A DNA stretch of 64,000 nt. Origin: Clostridia bacterium. GTDB lineage: Bacteria; Bacillota; Clostridia; Oscillospirales; Acutalibacteraceae. Position 1 is the stretch's first letter; each line of letters opens with the position of its first letter. The notes beneath the pieces were generated by a model. That model saw only the letters and a list, made by a program, of their open reading frames with translations. It was not told the origin of the DNA and did no database searches. Below are positions 24,436 to 32,968 of the stretch, piece after piece. The DNA lies in contig JAFSFB010000003.1 of assembly GCA_017435385.1 (NCBI GenBank), forward strand, positions 62,001 through 126,000. The letters run 5' to 3'. Position numbers and translations under genes: made by a program.

Positions 24436-25572
24436 TCACCTCTGAACAAAAAATTCTTTTATCTTTTCAAATAACTTTGTGAAAAAACCTTTTTCGGGCT
24501 GATGTGTCTGCGGCTGAATGACCGATGCCGATGCATCTTCCGCCGCCTCGATGTTGATCTCGGCAACCGTTCTGCCGTTATAAACGAAAACCGCTTTTCC
24601 GACACAGTCACCTACTCTGACGGGGGCATATTCAAACGGCTTCATCAGAAGAACACATTCGCTATTTTCAAGCCCCTGCTTTACTTCGGAAAGTCTGACA
24701 GGCACAAAGCCTTTGTCCGAGCCGCATATTTTCAGCTTCATCTGCGACAAATCGCAGGTCAGCAGACTGCTTTTGCAGACCGAAAAGCCGTAATCGAGCA
24801 TCGCCTTATGGTCCGACCAGTCATCGGGTGCGTTAAGAGTCACGGCAATAAGCGTTATCCCGTTTCTCCTTGCGGCGCTGACAAGACACCGACCGCTTTT
24901 TTTCGTGAAGCCCGTTTTGACTCCGATAGCATCGGGATAGCTCCACAGAAGTCGGTTATGGTTTGTCAGAGTCCTTTCATAAGGAGGGTTGCCGTAGGTG
25001 AGCCTTGCCGTTTTTTTTGAGCATATTGAAACGAATTCGGGATTCTTCATGCACTCCGCCGCAAGCAGAGCCATATCCCGTGCGGTCGAATAATGCTCTT
25101 CATCGTCAAGCCCCGAAGCGGTGACAAAGTTTGTGTTCGCCATTCCGATTTCAGCGGCTCTGCGATTCATCATTTCCGCAAAGCCCTCGGCACCGCAGCC
25201 AAGCACGGTCGCAACGGTATTCGCCGCATCGTTGCCCGACTGCAGAAGCATGCCGAAAACAAGCTCTCTGAGCGAAACGCTGTCGCCCGCCTGAAGCCCC
25301 ATTGAGGTTCCTTCAACGGAAACCATCTCTTTCGTGACAGTTATCTCCCTTTCGGGCTCAGCGGCTTCAAGTGCAAGCAGGGAAGTCATGATCTTCGTCG
25401 TGCTTGCCATGGAGAGCTTTTTATCCGCATTTCTCAGAAGCAGAAACTCTCCGCTTTCGGCGCAAAGAAGTGCCGCACTCTGAGCGCTGACATAAGGTTC
25501 TGATGCCGACGGAATCACCGCCGTCAAGGCGATTATCACCACAGCAGAAACCGCAGAAACGATTTTTTTCAC
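24436..25572 (-). CDS. D-alanyl-D-alanine carboxypeptidase (DacF type)
   Basis: Secreted penicillin-binding protein that removes the terminal D-Ala from peptidoglycan stem peptides. Of 378 residues, 1-23 are a signal peptide. The three serine-peptidase motifs are present: STTK (57-60), SGN (112-114) and KTG (219-221). A C-terminal beta-domain and a basic tail (FFTKLFEKIKEFF) may anchor it amphipathically to the membrane. Its position after the spore protein gene gerW suggests, but does not prove, the sporulation paralogue DacF. Confidence 0.9.
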   Translation of the reverse strand: MKKIVSAVSAVVIIALTAVIPSASEPYVSAQSAALLCAESGEFLLLRNADKKLSMASTTKIMTSLLALEAAEPEREITVTKEMVSVEGTSMGLQAGDSVSLRELVFGMLLQSGNDAANTVATVLGCGAEGFAEMMNRRAAEIGMANTNFVTASGLDDEEHYSTARDMALLAAECMKNPEFVSICSKKTARLTYGNPPYERTLTNHNRLLWSYPDAIGVKTGFTKKSGRCLVSAARRNGITLIAVTLNAPDDWSDHKAMLDYGFSVCKSSLLTCDLSQMKLKICGSDKGFVPVRLSEVKQGLENSECVLLMKPFEYAPVRVGDCVGKAVFVYNGRTVAEINIEAAEDASASVIQPQTHQPEKGFFTKLFEKIKEFFVQR

Positions 25573-25654
25573 AAAGACACATCCTCATATACCGATTAGC
25601 CGACACCGTTTTCGGCGCATGCTAATTCAATATATGACAAAGCAAACGGAAAAA

Positions 25655-26095
25655 TTATGCCTTTGCTTCCTCTGCGGAAGTGTTTTCCATATAATCGTTG
25701 ATTGCGTTTTCAACAGTGTTATCCTTTGTCTTGAGCTTTGTGATAACCTCAGTTGCCTTATCAACAACATCGGGAATCATGCCGATTGCTCTTTCAACCG
25801 AGCCTTCAGCCGCATTGAGATATCTGACGGTAACATTTCCGCCGTTGACAACAAGGAATGCAACGGGAGAAATTGTGATGCCTGCTCCGCCGCCGCCGCC
25901 GAAAAGCTCAGCGTTGTTCTTAGAGGGGAAGTCTGTTCCGCCCGATGCGAAGCCGTATGTAACCTTTGAAACGGGGATGATCTGAAGAGTGTCGCTGATT
26001 TTGATGGGATCGCCGATAATTGTGCTTACGTCTACGAGATCCTTGATTTTTTCGATTGATGTGCCGAGAATTCCTGATGCTGACTGTTCTTTCAT
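25655..26095 (-). CDS. gerW: GerW/YtfJ-family sporulation protein
   Basis: A 146-residue protein matching the spore protein family YtfJ/GerW, needed for normal germination: start block with GTSIEKIKDLVDVSTIIGDPI, a glycine-rich FGGGGGAGITISPVAFLVV core, then a helical tail. In Bacillus ytfJ and ytfI are adjacent; here the DUF2953 gene (ytfI-like) is directly upstream, which supports the call. Confidence 0.9.
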   Translation of the reverse strand: MKEQSASGILGTSIEKIKDLVDVSTIIGDPIKISDTLQIIPVSKVTYGFASGGTDFPSKNNAELFGGGGGAGITISPVAFLVVNGGNVTVRYLNAAEGSVERAIGMIPDVVDKATEVITKLKTKDNTVENAINDYMENTSAEEAKA

Positions 26096-26125
26096 TTTGT
26101 TTTCCGCCTTTCTTATATTTGAAAT

Positions 26126-26827
26126 TTATTTATTAATCTGCTTTTCCACCTTGGGCTCTTCGGGAGCCTTGCTATGCCTAAGCAGTTTAAATACGACCTT
26201 AAACAGAAGCTCAAAGACCAGAACAAAGACTGCGTTGATAAGTCTTATCGGTCTGAGAGAAATCTTTGTGTGAAGCCTTGCGGCTGTTTTCTCATAAATG
26301 AAATCGGGGGTGATTTCAAGATTATATTTTTTGACTCTCGCCTTATTGACAATCAGCCCCATGGCAGGGAATGCCGCTGAGCAGACCTTGCCGTATTTGA
26401 TTGCCGTGTCGGCAGAATCCGCTCCGCCGATATCGAGCGAAACATAAAGCTCTTCAAAAAGGAACGCTCTGCCGATTCTTCCGAACATTCCGCCCAGAGC
26501 CGCCTCCGCATCCTTGAGAAGCTGAACGACACCGCCGACGCCACGGTTTTTATAGAATCTGACAAACATGTTGTCGCCCTTTTTCTTTTTGGGTTCTTTG
26601 ACAACTTCGCTTTCCTGCTTGGGCTCTTCTTCTTTTTTCTTTTTTTCTTTCTTCGGCTTTTCCTTCTTCGGCTTCTTTTCGTGCTTGGGAAGAATGTTGA
26701 TTTTGATAAAAAGCCACTTGACACTCACGGCAACATCGTCTTCATAATGAACCGTCACCGCAATTTTGATTGAAAGAAGAACCACAAAAAACGCTATGAT
26801 TCCGAGAATGATATAAAGCGCTGTCAC
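26126..26827 (-). CDS. DUF2953 membrane protein (YtfI-like)
   Basis: A 233-residue protein with one N-terminal membrane helix (about 3-25), then a long run of Lys/Glu/Pro (about 52-85) and a DUF2953 domain. The start is GTG behind GGAGGCGGC. DUF2953 genes lie next to gerW/ytfJ in many spore formers; no biochemical function is known to me. The lysine-rich insert looks like a flexible spacer. Confidence 0.82.
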   Translation of the reverse strand: MTALYIILGIIAFFVVLLSIKIAVTVHYEDDVAVSVKWLFIKINILPKHEKKPKKEKPKKEKKKKEEEPKQESEVVKEPKKKKGDNMFVRFYKNRGVGGVVQLLKDAEAALGGMFGRIGRAFLFEELYVSLDIGGADSADTAIKYGKVCSAAFPAMGLIVNKARVKKYNLEITPDFIYEKTAARLHTKISLRPIRLINAVFVLVFELLFKVVFKLLRHSKAPEEPKVEKQINK

Positions 26828-26851
26828 ACCGCCGCCTCCTTCAAAACCGTT

Positions 26852-27463
26852 TTATTCTTCCTCTTCAGCCTCAGACTGGAAAAAGTTCCTTATCTGCTCG
26901 CCCTGCTCATTATTGATCTCATCATCCTGAAGGTCATCAACCTCAGGTCTTTCGGGAAGCTCGGGAAGCTCCGAAAGAGATGAAATGCAGAAGCAACGCA
27001 GGAAATCGGGAGTTGTACCGTAAAGCAGAGGTCTGCCCGGCAAATCAAGTCTGCCCTTTTCCTCGAGAAGCCCTTTCTGACAGAGAGTTGAAATAACTCC
27101 CGAGCAGTCAACGCCTCTGATCTGCTCAACATATGCTTTCGTGACGGGCTGATTATAAGCCACGACCGCAAGCACCTCGAATGCCGCAGGAGAAAGCGGA
27201 GCATTCTTCTTGATATCGAGAACGCTTCTGACCTGCTGAGCATATTCGACTCTCGAGCAGAGCTGATATTTGCTTCCCAGACGGAGGAGGCATATGCCGC
27301 TTCCTCTCTCGTCAAGGATTCTCGCAAGCTCCCACAATGCACCCGAAACGGTATCCATATCGAGCTCGAGAGCTTCTGCTATTCTTGCACACTCAAGCGG
27401 CTCGCCCGAAGCAAAAAGAATCGCTTCGCATGCCGCACGAATCTGTTCATTCGTCAATTTCAA
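26852..27463 (-). CDS. scpB: Segregation and condensation protein B
   Basis: Winged-helix subunit of the SMC-ScpA-ScpB condensin that organises the chromosome. The 203-residue protein has the expected core (NAPLSPAAFEVLAVVAYNQPVTK, YGTTPDFLRCF) and an acidic C-terminal tail. The start is TTG, overlapping scpA by 17 nt behind GGGGAG; a second TTG two codons on is also possible. Confidence 0.94.
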   Translation of the reverse strand: MKLTNEQIRAACEAILFASGEPLECARIAEALELDMDTVSGALWELARILDERGSGICLLRLGSKYQLCSRVEYAQQVRSVLDIKKNAPLSPAAFEVLAVVAYNQPVTKAYVEQIRGVDCSGVISTLCQKGLLEEKGRLDLPGRPLLYGTTPDFLRCFCISSLSELPELPERPEVDDLQDDEINNEQGEQIRNFFQSEAEEEE

Positions 27464-28178
27464 TACTCTCCCCTCTGCCCTGAAGCAAGGTTACGTCAAC
27501 ATTTTCTCCGTCGCCGTCAAAATGAATTCTCTTAGCCTTTGCCATGGCAAGCAAGGCAAGGAAGGTTGCAACCATTTCGGAACGGGATTCCGAGCCCTCA
27601 AAAAACGATGAAAGCTTCTGCTTTTTGCTGTTTCTGAATCTGTCGATAATGACGCTGATTCTCGATGCAACCGAAACGATCTTATGGGCAACGATGCCCT
27701 TGAACGCCTCGATGGGCGGAGGCAGACGGCGCATGCCCTTACCGACCGCCGCAAGATATGCTTTATAAATCTCAACGGGCTCGTGGATTCTTGTATAGGT
27801 CATGTCGGGTTCAAATTCTTCGGGTTCTCTGCCGTAAAATTCAAAGCCCTTCGCCTGCTGCTGAAGCTTTCCCGCAACAAGCTTGCAGTCCTGATACTCT
27901 GTCAGCTCGCCTCTGAGCTCCTCAACCAGCTTCTCTGCCTCCTCGTGAACGGGAAGAAGAGAAACGGTCTTGATATACAGAAGTCTTGCCGCCATTTCGA
28001 GAAATTCGCTCGAAACATCGAGGTTATCCTCCTGCATCTGACGGACATAGTCAAGATACTGCTCTATGATCTCCATGATCGGAACATCGTTGATGCTTAA
28101 TTTCTTTTTGCTTATGAGCTGAAGCAGAAGATCCATGGGACCTTCAAAGACCTCAAGCTTATACTGAAATTTTTCCAA
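27447..28178 (-). CDS. scpA: Segregation and condensation protein A
   Basis: Kleisin subunit bridging the SMC heads. The 243-residue chain opens with the kleisin signature (LEVFEGPMDLLLQLISKKKL) and ends with a winged-helix segment. It starts at TTG behind GGGAG. It is coupled to scpB by overlap and starts 13 bp after an M50 protease gene. Confidence 0.94.
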   Translation of the reverse strand: MEKFQYKLEVFEGPMDLLLQLISKKKLSINDVPIMEIIEQYLDYVRQMQEDNLDVSSEFLEMAARLLYIKTVSLLPVHEEAEKLVEELRGELTEYQDCKLVAGKLQQQAKGFEFYGREPEEFEPDMTYTRIHEPVEIYKAYLAAVGKGMRRLPPPIEAFKGIVAHKIVSVASRISVIIDRFRNSKKQKLSSFFEGSESRSEMVATFLALLAMAKAKRIHFDGDGENVDVTLLQGRGESIEIDE

Positions 28179-28191
28179 GATATTTGCTCCC

Positions 28192-28881
28192 TCAGATAAA
28201 TTTAAACAAAAGTCTGAACGGCAGGTCTGCCACCCACTCGATACCCTCCATGATAATTCCCGTCAGGAAAGAAAGAGGGACATCGAGAACACCGAAAACG
28301 ATAAGAGCGAAAACCGCAAGGATGATATACCGTTCATACTGCAGATATTTGAAATAATACTTCGGCGGAATTATCAGCGCAAGGATCTTCGAGCCGTCGA
28401 GAGGCGGAATCGGAAGAAGGTTGAAAACCGCAAGGCTGACATTTATCATCGCCGCATATGCGAAGAACATATATGAAACATACCAGATAAGTGCCTCTCC
28501 GTTTGTATAAAGCATAACGGCGGCATTTGAAAGAATCATGAAAAACAGCGCCATGAAGAGATTGGAAGCGGGACCTGCAAAAGCGGTTAATGCCATTCCC
28601 GCTTTCGGATTTTTGAAGCGGCGTGCATTTACGGGCACGGGCTTTGCGTAGCCGAAGCCGACAAGAATGATCATCAGCGCACCGAGAGGATCGATATGCG
28701 CAAGAGGATTGAGAGTCAGTCTGCCTTTCAGACGGGGCGTATCGTCGCCGAGCTTTGTGGCAACAAACGCATGGGCATATTCATGAATCGGCAAGGTGCA
28801 GAAAACAACAAACACACTTGCCATCAGACCGATAAGAACATCGGTCATGTTACCTTTACTTGCAATTAAATCAAAAAGCAT
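28192..28881 (-). CDS. M50-family site-2-type membrane metalloprotease
   Basis: A 229-residue polytopic membrane zinc protease of the short YwhC/RseP-like type. The zinc motif HEYAH is at residues 33-37 inside a membrane helix, and a second-site block NLLPIPPLDGSK supplies the third ligand. No PDZ domain is present. Gene order prmC-M50-scpA-scpB is frequent in Firmicutes. Its substrate is unknown. Confidence 0.9.
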   Translation of the reverse strand: MLFDLIASKGNMTDVLIGLMASVFVVFCTLPIHEYAHAFVATKLGDDTPRLKGRLTLNPLAHIDPLGALMIILVGFGYAKPVPVNARRFKNPKAGMALTAFAGPASNLFMALFFMILSNAAVMLYTNGEALIWYVSYMFFAYAAMINVSLAVFNLLPIPPLDGSKILALIIPPKYYFKYLQYERYIILAVFALIVFGVLDVPLSFLTGIIMEGIEWVADLPFRLLFKFI

Positions 28882-28896
28882 AATTAAGACCTTTCT

Positions 28897-29736
28897 TTAA
28901 TCCGTGAAGCCGCAAACCGTTCTTCCGATACCGTTGAAATCCTTTTCGGAATAAACACGGACACATTCTGCGGAAAACATTTTTTCGATTTCTTCTGTCT
29001 GATTTTCTCCGCATTCAACCGCAATCGCTCCCTTACAGAAAGGAAGCCATTTCAGAGCAATAGCTCTGTAAAAATCATAACCGTCCTCGCCTCCGTCGAG
29101 CGCCATTGAAGGCTCTCTGAGAACCTCTTTCTGAAGCAGAGGGATCTCTCCGCTTTCGATATACGGCGGATTGGAAAGAATGAGGTCGGGCTCGGGTAAG
29201 CCGAAGCTCTCAAAGCCGTCAAACAAATCTCCGCTCACAAGAGCTGCATTATCGCAGCCGAGAAGCTTTTTATTCTCAGAAAGATAAGCAAACGCCGCAT
29301 CGGATTTTTCGAGGAGGAACACCCTCGCATCGGGTCTTTTCTTTGCGACCGTCAGACCGATGCATCCGCTGCCCGAGCACAAATCGAAAACCACGGGGTC
29401 GTTTTTCTCTTTCAGATAATCCAGCGCAAAGTCAACGAGCATTTCGGTTTCGGGACGGGGAATCAGCACTCCCTCTCCGACCTTGAAAACCTCGCCGTAA
29501 AAATCCCATTCGCCGATAACATACTGAACGGGCATACCGTCTGCTCTGCTTCCGATCATTCTCAGAAAACGCTCCGACTTTTCTTTGTCGGCTTCGTCGT
29601 TTCCGTGAAGAACGGCATATTCTCTGCCACAAACGAATGCCGACTCAAAGATCCATCTTACTTCGTTTCGTGCGTTTTCAACGCCTGCTCCGATCAGAAG
29701 CTTTTCCGCATGAGCAAGAATTCCGCTGACGGTCAT
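28897..29736 (-). CDS. prmC: Peptide chain release factor N5-glutamine methyltransferase
   Basis: Methylates the glutamine of the GGQ motif in release factors. In the 279-residue protein the SAM-binding CSGSGCIGLTVA block is at about 120-131 and the catalytic NPPY at 189-192. It overlaps the stop of the DUF1385 gene by 4 nt; prfA itself is not in the window. Confidence 0.95.
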   Translation of the reverse strand: MTVSGILAHAEKLLIGAGVENARNEVRWIFESAFVCGREYAVLHGNDEADKEKSERFLRMIGSRADGMPVQYVIGEWDFYGEVFKVGEGVLIPRPETEMLVDFALDYLKEKNDPVVFDLCSGSGCIGLTVAKKRPDARVFLLEKSDAAFAYLSENKKLLGCDNAALVSGDLFDGFESFGLPEPDLILSNPPYIESGEIPLLQKEVLREPSMALDGGEDGYDFYRAIALKWLPFCKGAIAVECGENQTEEIEKMFSAECVRVYSEKDFNGIGRTVCGFTD

Positions 29737-30752
29737 GAATTTTCCTCTGATGCTTCTGCATCCGTTTCTTCAGCCTCTTCTTTCTTTTCGGGAACCTCGC
29801 CCGTAAGGCACGCTTTCATCGCTTCGATGGCAACCTCGATGATGTCATCGGTAGGCTCAACGGTCGTTATTCTCTGCATCAAAAGACCGGGTGCAGAAAG
29901 AAGCCTTGTGAATTTATTGGGATATTTGCCCGCAAGCTGGATGAACTCAAAGCCGACACCCATGATTACGGGAAGCATAAGAATTTTCGTTATCATCCAT
30001 ATCAGTCTGTTTGCCGTCAAAGCAGGAAAAACGATGGAAACGACTGACGAAATAAGGATACTGAGAATTATCGTAACAAAAATGAAGCTCGTTCCGCATC
30101 TGGGATGGAAGCGTTTCATCTCTCTGATGTTGTCAACGGTAAGCTCCTTGCCGTGCTCAAAGCAGAAAATCGTTTTATGCTCTGCACCGTGGTACATATA
30201 GACTCTGCGGATCTCCTTCATTCTTGCAACGAGAGCCATATAGACGACAAAAAGGATAACTCTGATTATACCCTCAAAAACTGCACGCCACATGTCGATT
30301 GCGCCGTGGGCAAGATACTTGTTCGTCAAATCGAAAAGGAGCGAGGGAAGATACATGAAAAGAACGAACGAAATTCCTATTCCGAGAACGGCGGAAATAA
30401 AGCCGATAACCGCCATCATCTTCGGTCCGAAATGCTCGCTTATCCATTTATCGAGCTTGGACTCGTCCTCCGCCTCCATATCGTCGAGAGCGGTTTTCTC
30501 TGCCGACTCCATGAGAAGCTTATATCCGCTTATCATCGATTCAATGAAAGAAACAACTCCTCTGATGATCGGAATATTCAGGAGCTTGACCTTCTTTCTG
30601 ACGGAAACAAAGTCCTTCATCTGAGTTTCGATCGTTCCGTCGGGCAGACGGAGCGAAACAGCCATACCCTCGGGGCCCTTCATCATTATGCCCTCCATGA
30701 GAGCCTGACCGCCGACGGCAACATATTCATTTTTTTTATTTTCTTTACTCAT
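29733..30752 (-). CDS. DUF1385 membrane protein
   Basis: A 339-residue DUF1385 protein: N-terminal VGGQALMEGIMMKGP signature, several membrane helices between residues about 110 and 250, and a YHGAEHKTIFCFEHG block with conserved His and Cys, then an acidic C-terminal tail. The family is regularly found beside prmC/prfA in Clostridia and has no established function. It overlaps the histidine kinase stop by 8 nt. Confidence 0.9.
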   Translation of the reverse strand: MSKENKKNEYVAVGGQALMEGIMMKGPEGMAVSLRLPDGTIETQMKDFVSVRKKVKLLNIPIIRGVVSFIESMISGYKLLMESAEKTALDDMEAEDESKLDKWISEHFGPKMMAVIGFISAVLGIGISFVLFMYLPSLLFDLTNKYLAHGAIDMWRAVFEGIIRVILFVVYMALVARMKEIRRVYMYHGAEHKTIFCFEHGKELTVDNIREMKRFHPRCGTSFIFVTIILSILISSVVSIVFPALTANRLIWMITKILMLPVIMGVGFEFIQLAGKYPNKFTRLLSAPGLLMQRITTVEPTDDIIEVAIEAMKACLTGEVPEKKEEAEETDAEASEENS

Positions 30753-32214
30753 TTGCTGCTGATTCTCCTTCCGAATCTGTTCGGGAATCCGTCAAAGAAC
30801 TGACGGGTTCGAGAGGCAAGGTTATTCTGACAGTCGTTCCCTCGCCGTAAACGCTGGTGATCTCCATTTCGCCGTTATGAAGTCTGACTATTTCATCGAC
30901 CACCGCAAGACCGATTCCCGAGCCTCTGACCGTCGAATCGACCTTATAGAATTTTTCTCTGACATGCGGCAGATCCTCAGCCGAAATACCTATGCCCGTG
31001 TCGCTGACAGTTACGATCAGCGTTGCGGGATTGGGCATTTCCGCAAGGACAACGATTTTGCCGCCCTGATTGGAATATTTGAGTGCATTATCAAGAAGAT
31101 TGATAAACACCTGCCTCATTCTCGATGCATCCGCTCTCGCAGGCGCAGGGAAATGAGGAACGTTATAAATCAATTCAAGACCTTCCCTGACGGCTCGCTC
31201 TCTGAACTCGAAAACGACCTCGTCAAGCTCGGCAAGAATATCGGTTTTTTCAAAATTGAGTTTCATTCTTCCGCTGCTCATTCTTGAGAAATCAAGAAGC
31301 TCCTCAACCATTTCGTTGAGCCTTGCAGCCTCGCTGATGATAACGCTCATTCCCCTCTCGGTCATGGCGGCATCTGTATCACCGATCTGGAGCAGAGTTT
31401 CGCCCCAGCCCTTGATAGCAGTCAGCGGAGTACGCAGTTCATGGGAAACCGTCGAGATGAAATCGTTTTTGAGTCTGTCGGTAGCTGAAAGCTTTTCTGC
31501 CATGTCGTTTATCGTTTTGCAAAGCTCTCCGATCTCATCGTTATATGAATAATGATTGATTCTCGCTTCGAGATCACCGCCTGCTATCCTCTTTGCCGTT
31601 TCGCCGACCGCCTTGACGGGGTTGACGATCGAGCGGATGAAGATACTGCCCGAAAACATGAGAAGAGCAAACAGCGCAAGCGCAACAAGAATGACCGTAA
31701 TTGAAAGTCTGACGAGCTGATGCTCGATCTGTTCAAGCGAGATCATGAATCTGACCGCTCCTGCATGAGTTCCGTCGGGATAGCTGCAAACGCAGGTTTT
31801 TGCCATAATTCTTTCGCCCGAGGGAAGACTGCCCGTCCATTTCGCATTGTTGCTTCCCTCAAGGGCGGTTTCATAGTCAGGCATGGTTACCTTACTCTTG
31901 ATTTCAAAGCCGCTCGAGGAAAGAACGATATTCCCCGTTCTGTCGATAATCCAGACCGCCATGCTGTCCTTGTCGGGAAAGTTCTCAACGAAATTCCTGC
32001 CTGCGGTTCTGAAGCCGTCGGTTGCGGCATCTCCGTAAAGATTGAAGCTTGCCGAAAGCTCCTGAGCAGAGTAAGAATCAAGCGCAAGATTTGCAACGCT
32101 GTAATAATAACTGCGGAAAGAAATAAGAATCGCAAGAGAAACGAAAATAAGAATAAACGCCATAACGGATGCAATATTGAGAAACCATCGCTTCGTTATG
32201 CCGACAAATCTCAT
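30745..32214 (-). CDS. Two-component sensor histidine kinase
   Basis: A 489-residue membrane kinase. Two membrane helices (about 11-33 and 172-195) bracket an extracellular sensor domain of about 135 residues containing a CVC pair. A HAMP domain, a HisKA dimerisation domain with phospho-accepting His258 (VSHELRTPL) and a HATPase domain with N, G1 and G2 boxes (NLLDNALKYS, DTGIGI, GSGIGLAVV) follow. It lies directly after its response regulator, and a lipoprotein gene opens the operon. The signal is unknown. Confidence 0.94.
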   Translation of the reverse strand: MRFVGITKRWFLNIASVMAFILIFVSLAILISFRSYYYSVANLALDSYSAQELSASFNLYGDAATDGFRTAGRNFVENFPDKDSMAVWIIDRTGNIVLSSSGFEIKSKVTMPDYETALEGSNNAKWTGSLPSGERIMAKTCVCSYPDGTHAGAVRFMISLEQIEHQLVRLSITVILVALALFALLMFSGSIFIRSIVNPVKAVGETAKRIAGGDLEARINHYSYNDEIGELCKTINDMAEKLSATDRLKNDFISTVSHELRTPLTAIKGWGETLLQIGDTDAAMTERGMSVIISEAARLNEMVEELLDFSRMSSGRMKLNFEKTDILAELDEVVFEFRERAVREGLELIYNVPHFPAPARADASRMRQVFINLLDNALKYSNQGGKIVVLAEMPNPATLIVTVSDTGIGISAEDLPHVREKFYKVDSTVRGSGIGLAVVDEIVRLHNGEMEITSVYGEGTTVRITLPLEPVSSLTDSRTDSEGESAANE

Positions 32215-32239
32215 TTTTCTTTCTCCTTTCAGTTTAAAA

Positions 32240-32938
32240 TCAGACTAACCATTTATAGCCGATGCCCCAAATTGTTATCAGATGCTTCGGAGCGGAGGGC
32301 TCCTCCTCGACCTTCATGCGAAGGCGACGGATATTGACATCGACAATTTTTTCTTCTCCGAAATATTCATCTCCCCAGACCTTGTTGAGGATCGCAGTTC
32401 TGCTCAGAGCGTCACCCGCATTCTGGAAGAAATATTCCATCATCTGAAACTCAACCTGCGTCAGCTCAATGAACTCTCCGTTTTTCGTCAGAGTCCTGCT
32501 TCTGAGGTTGAGCTTGAACTCTCCGAGCTCAATGGTATCAGACGAAACGCTGCCGGGAGCATTATTCATGGCAACCCGTCTGTAGACCGCATCAACTCTC
32601 GCAACGAGCTCCGTGGGAGAAAACGGCTTTGTGACATAATCGTCGGCGCCGGTCATAAGACCTGTCACCTTGTCCATTTCCTGAGTTTTTGCCGTAAGCA
32701 TGATAATTCCGAGATTCTTGCTCTTGGTGCGGAGTCTGCGGCAAACCTCAAGCCCGTCAACATTCGGCATCATGACATCGAGAAGCGCAATATCCACATT
32801 TCCGCCGCAGGAGTCATAAAGCTCAAGTGCCTGTGCACCGTCGCATGCTTCAAGAACCTCGTAGCCGCCCCTGCGAAGATTGATAACAACAAACTCTCTT
32901 ATCGCCGCTTCGTCCTCGGCTATAAGAACCCTCTTCAT
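32240..32938 (-). CDS. OmpR-family response regulator
   Basis: A 232-residue regulator. The receiver domain has phospho-accepting Asp54 (ALLDVMMPN) and the conserved Lys (YVTKPFSP); the winged-helix DNA-binding domain ends in LITIWGIGYKW. I start at the ATG at 32938 behind AGGAAGTG; an upstream extension to 32968 has no ribosome site. It partners the kinase 25 bp downstream. Confidence 0.94.
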   Translation of the reverse strand: MKRVLIAEDEAAIREFVVINLRRGGYEVLEACDGAQALELYDSCGGNVDIALLDVMMPNVDGLEVCRRLRTKSKNLGIIMLTAKTQEMDKVTGLMTGADDYVTKPFSPTELVARVDAVYRRVAMNNAPGSVSSDTIELGEFKLNLRSRTLTKNGEFIELTQVEFQMMEYFFQNAGDALSRTAILNKVWGDEYFGEEKIVDVNIRRLRMKVEEEPSAPKHLITIWGIGYKWLV

Positions 32939-32968
32939 ATTTTCACTTCCTGTCAAAAAGTTTTTCAA

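Noticed and set aside
25573..25654. GCCGA/TCGGC hairpin between gerW and dacF
   Set aside because: Short stem and no T-run on the coding strand; not supportable as terminator or riboswitch.
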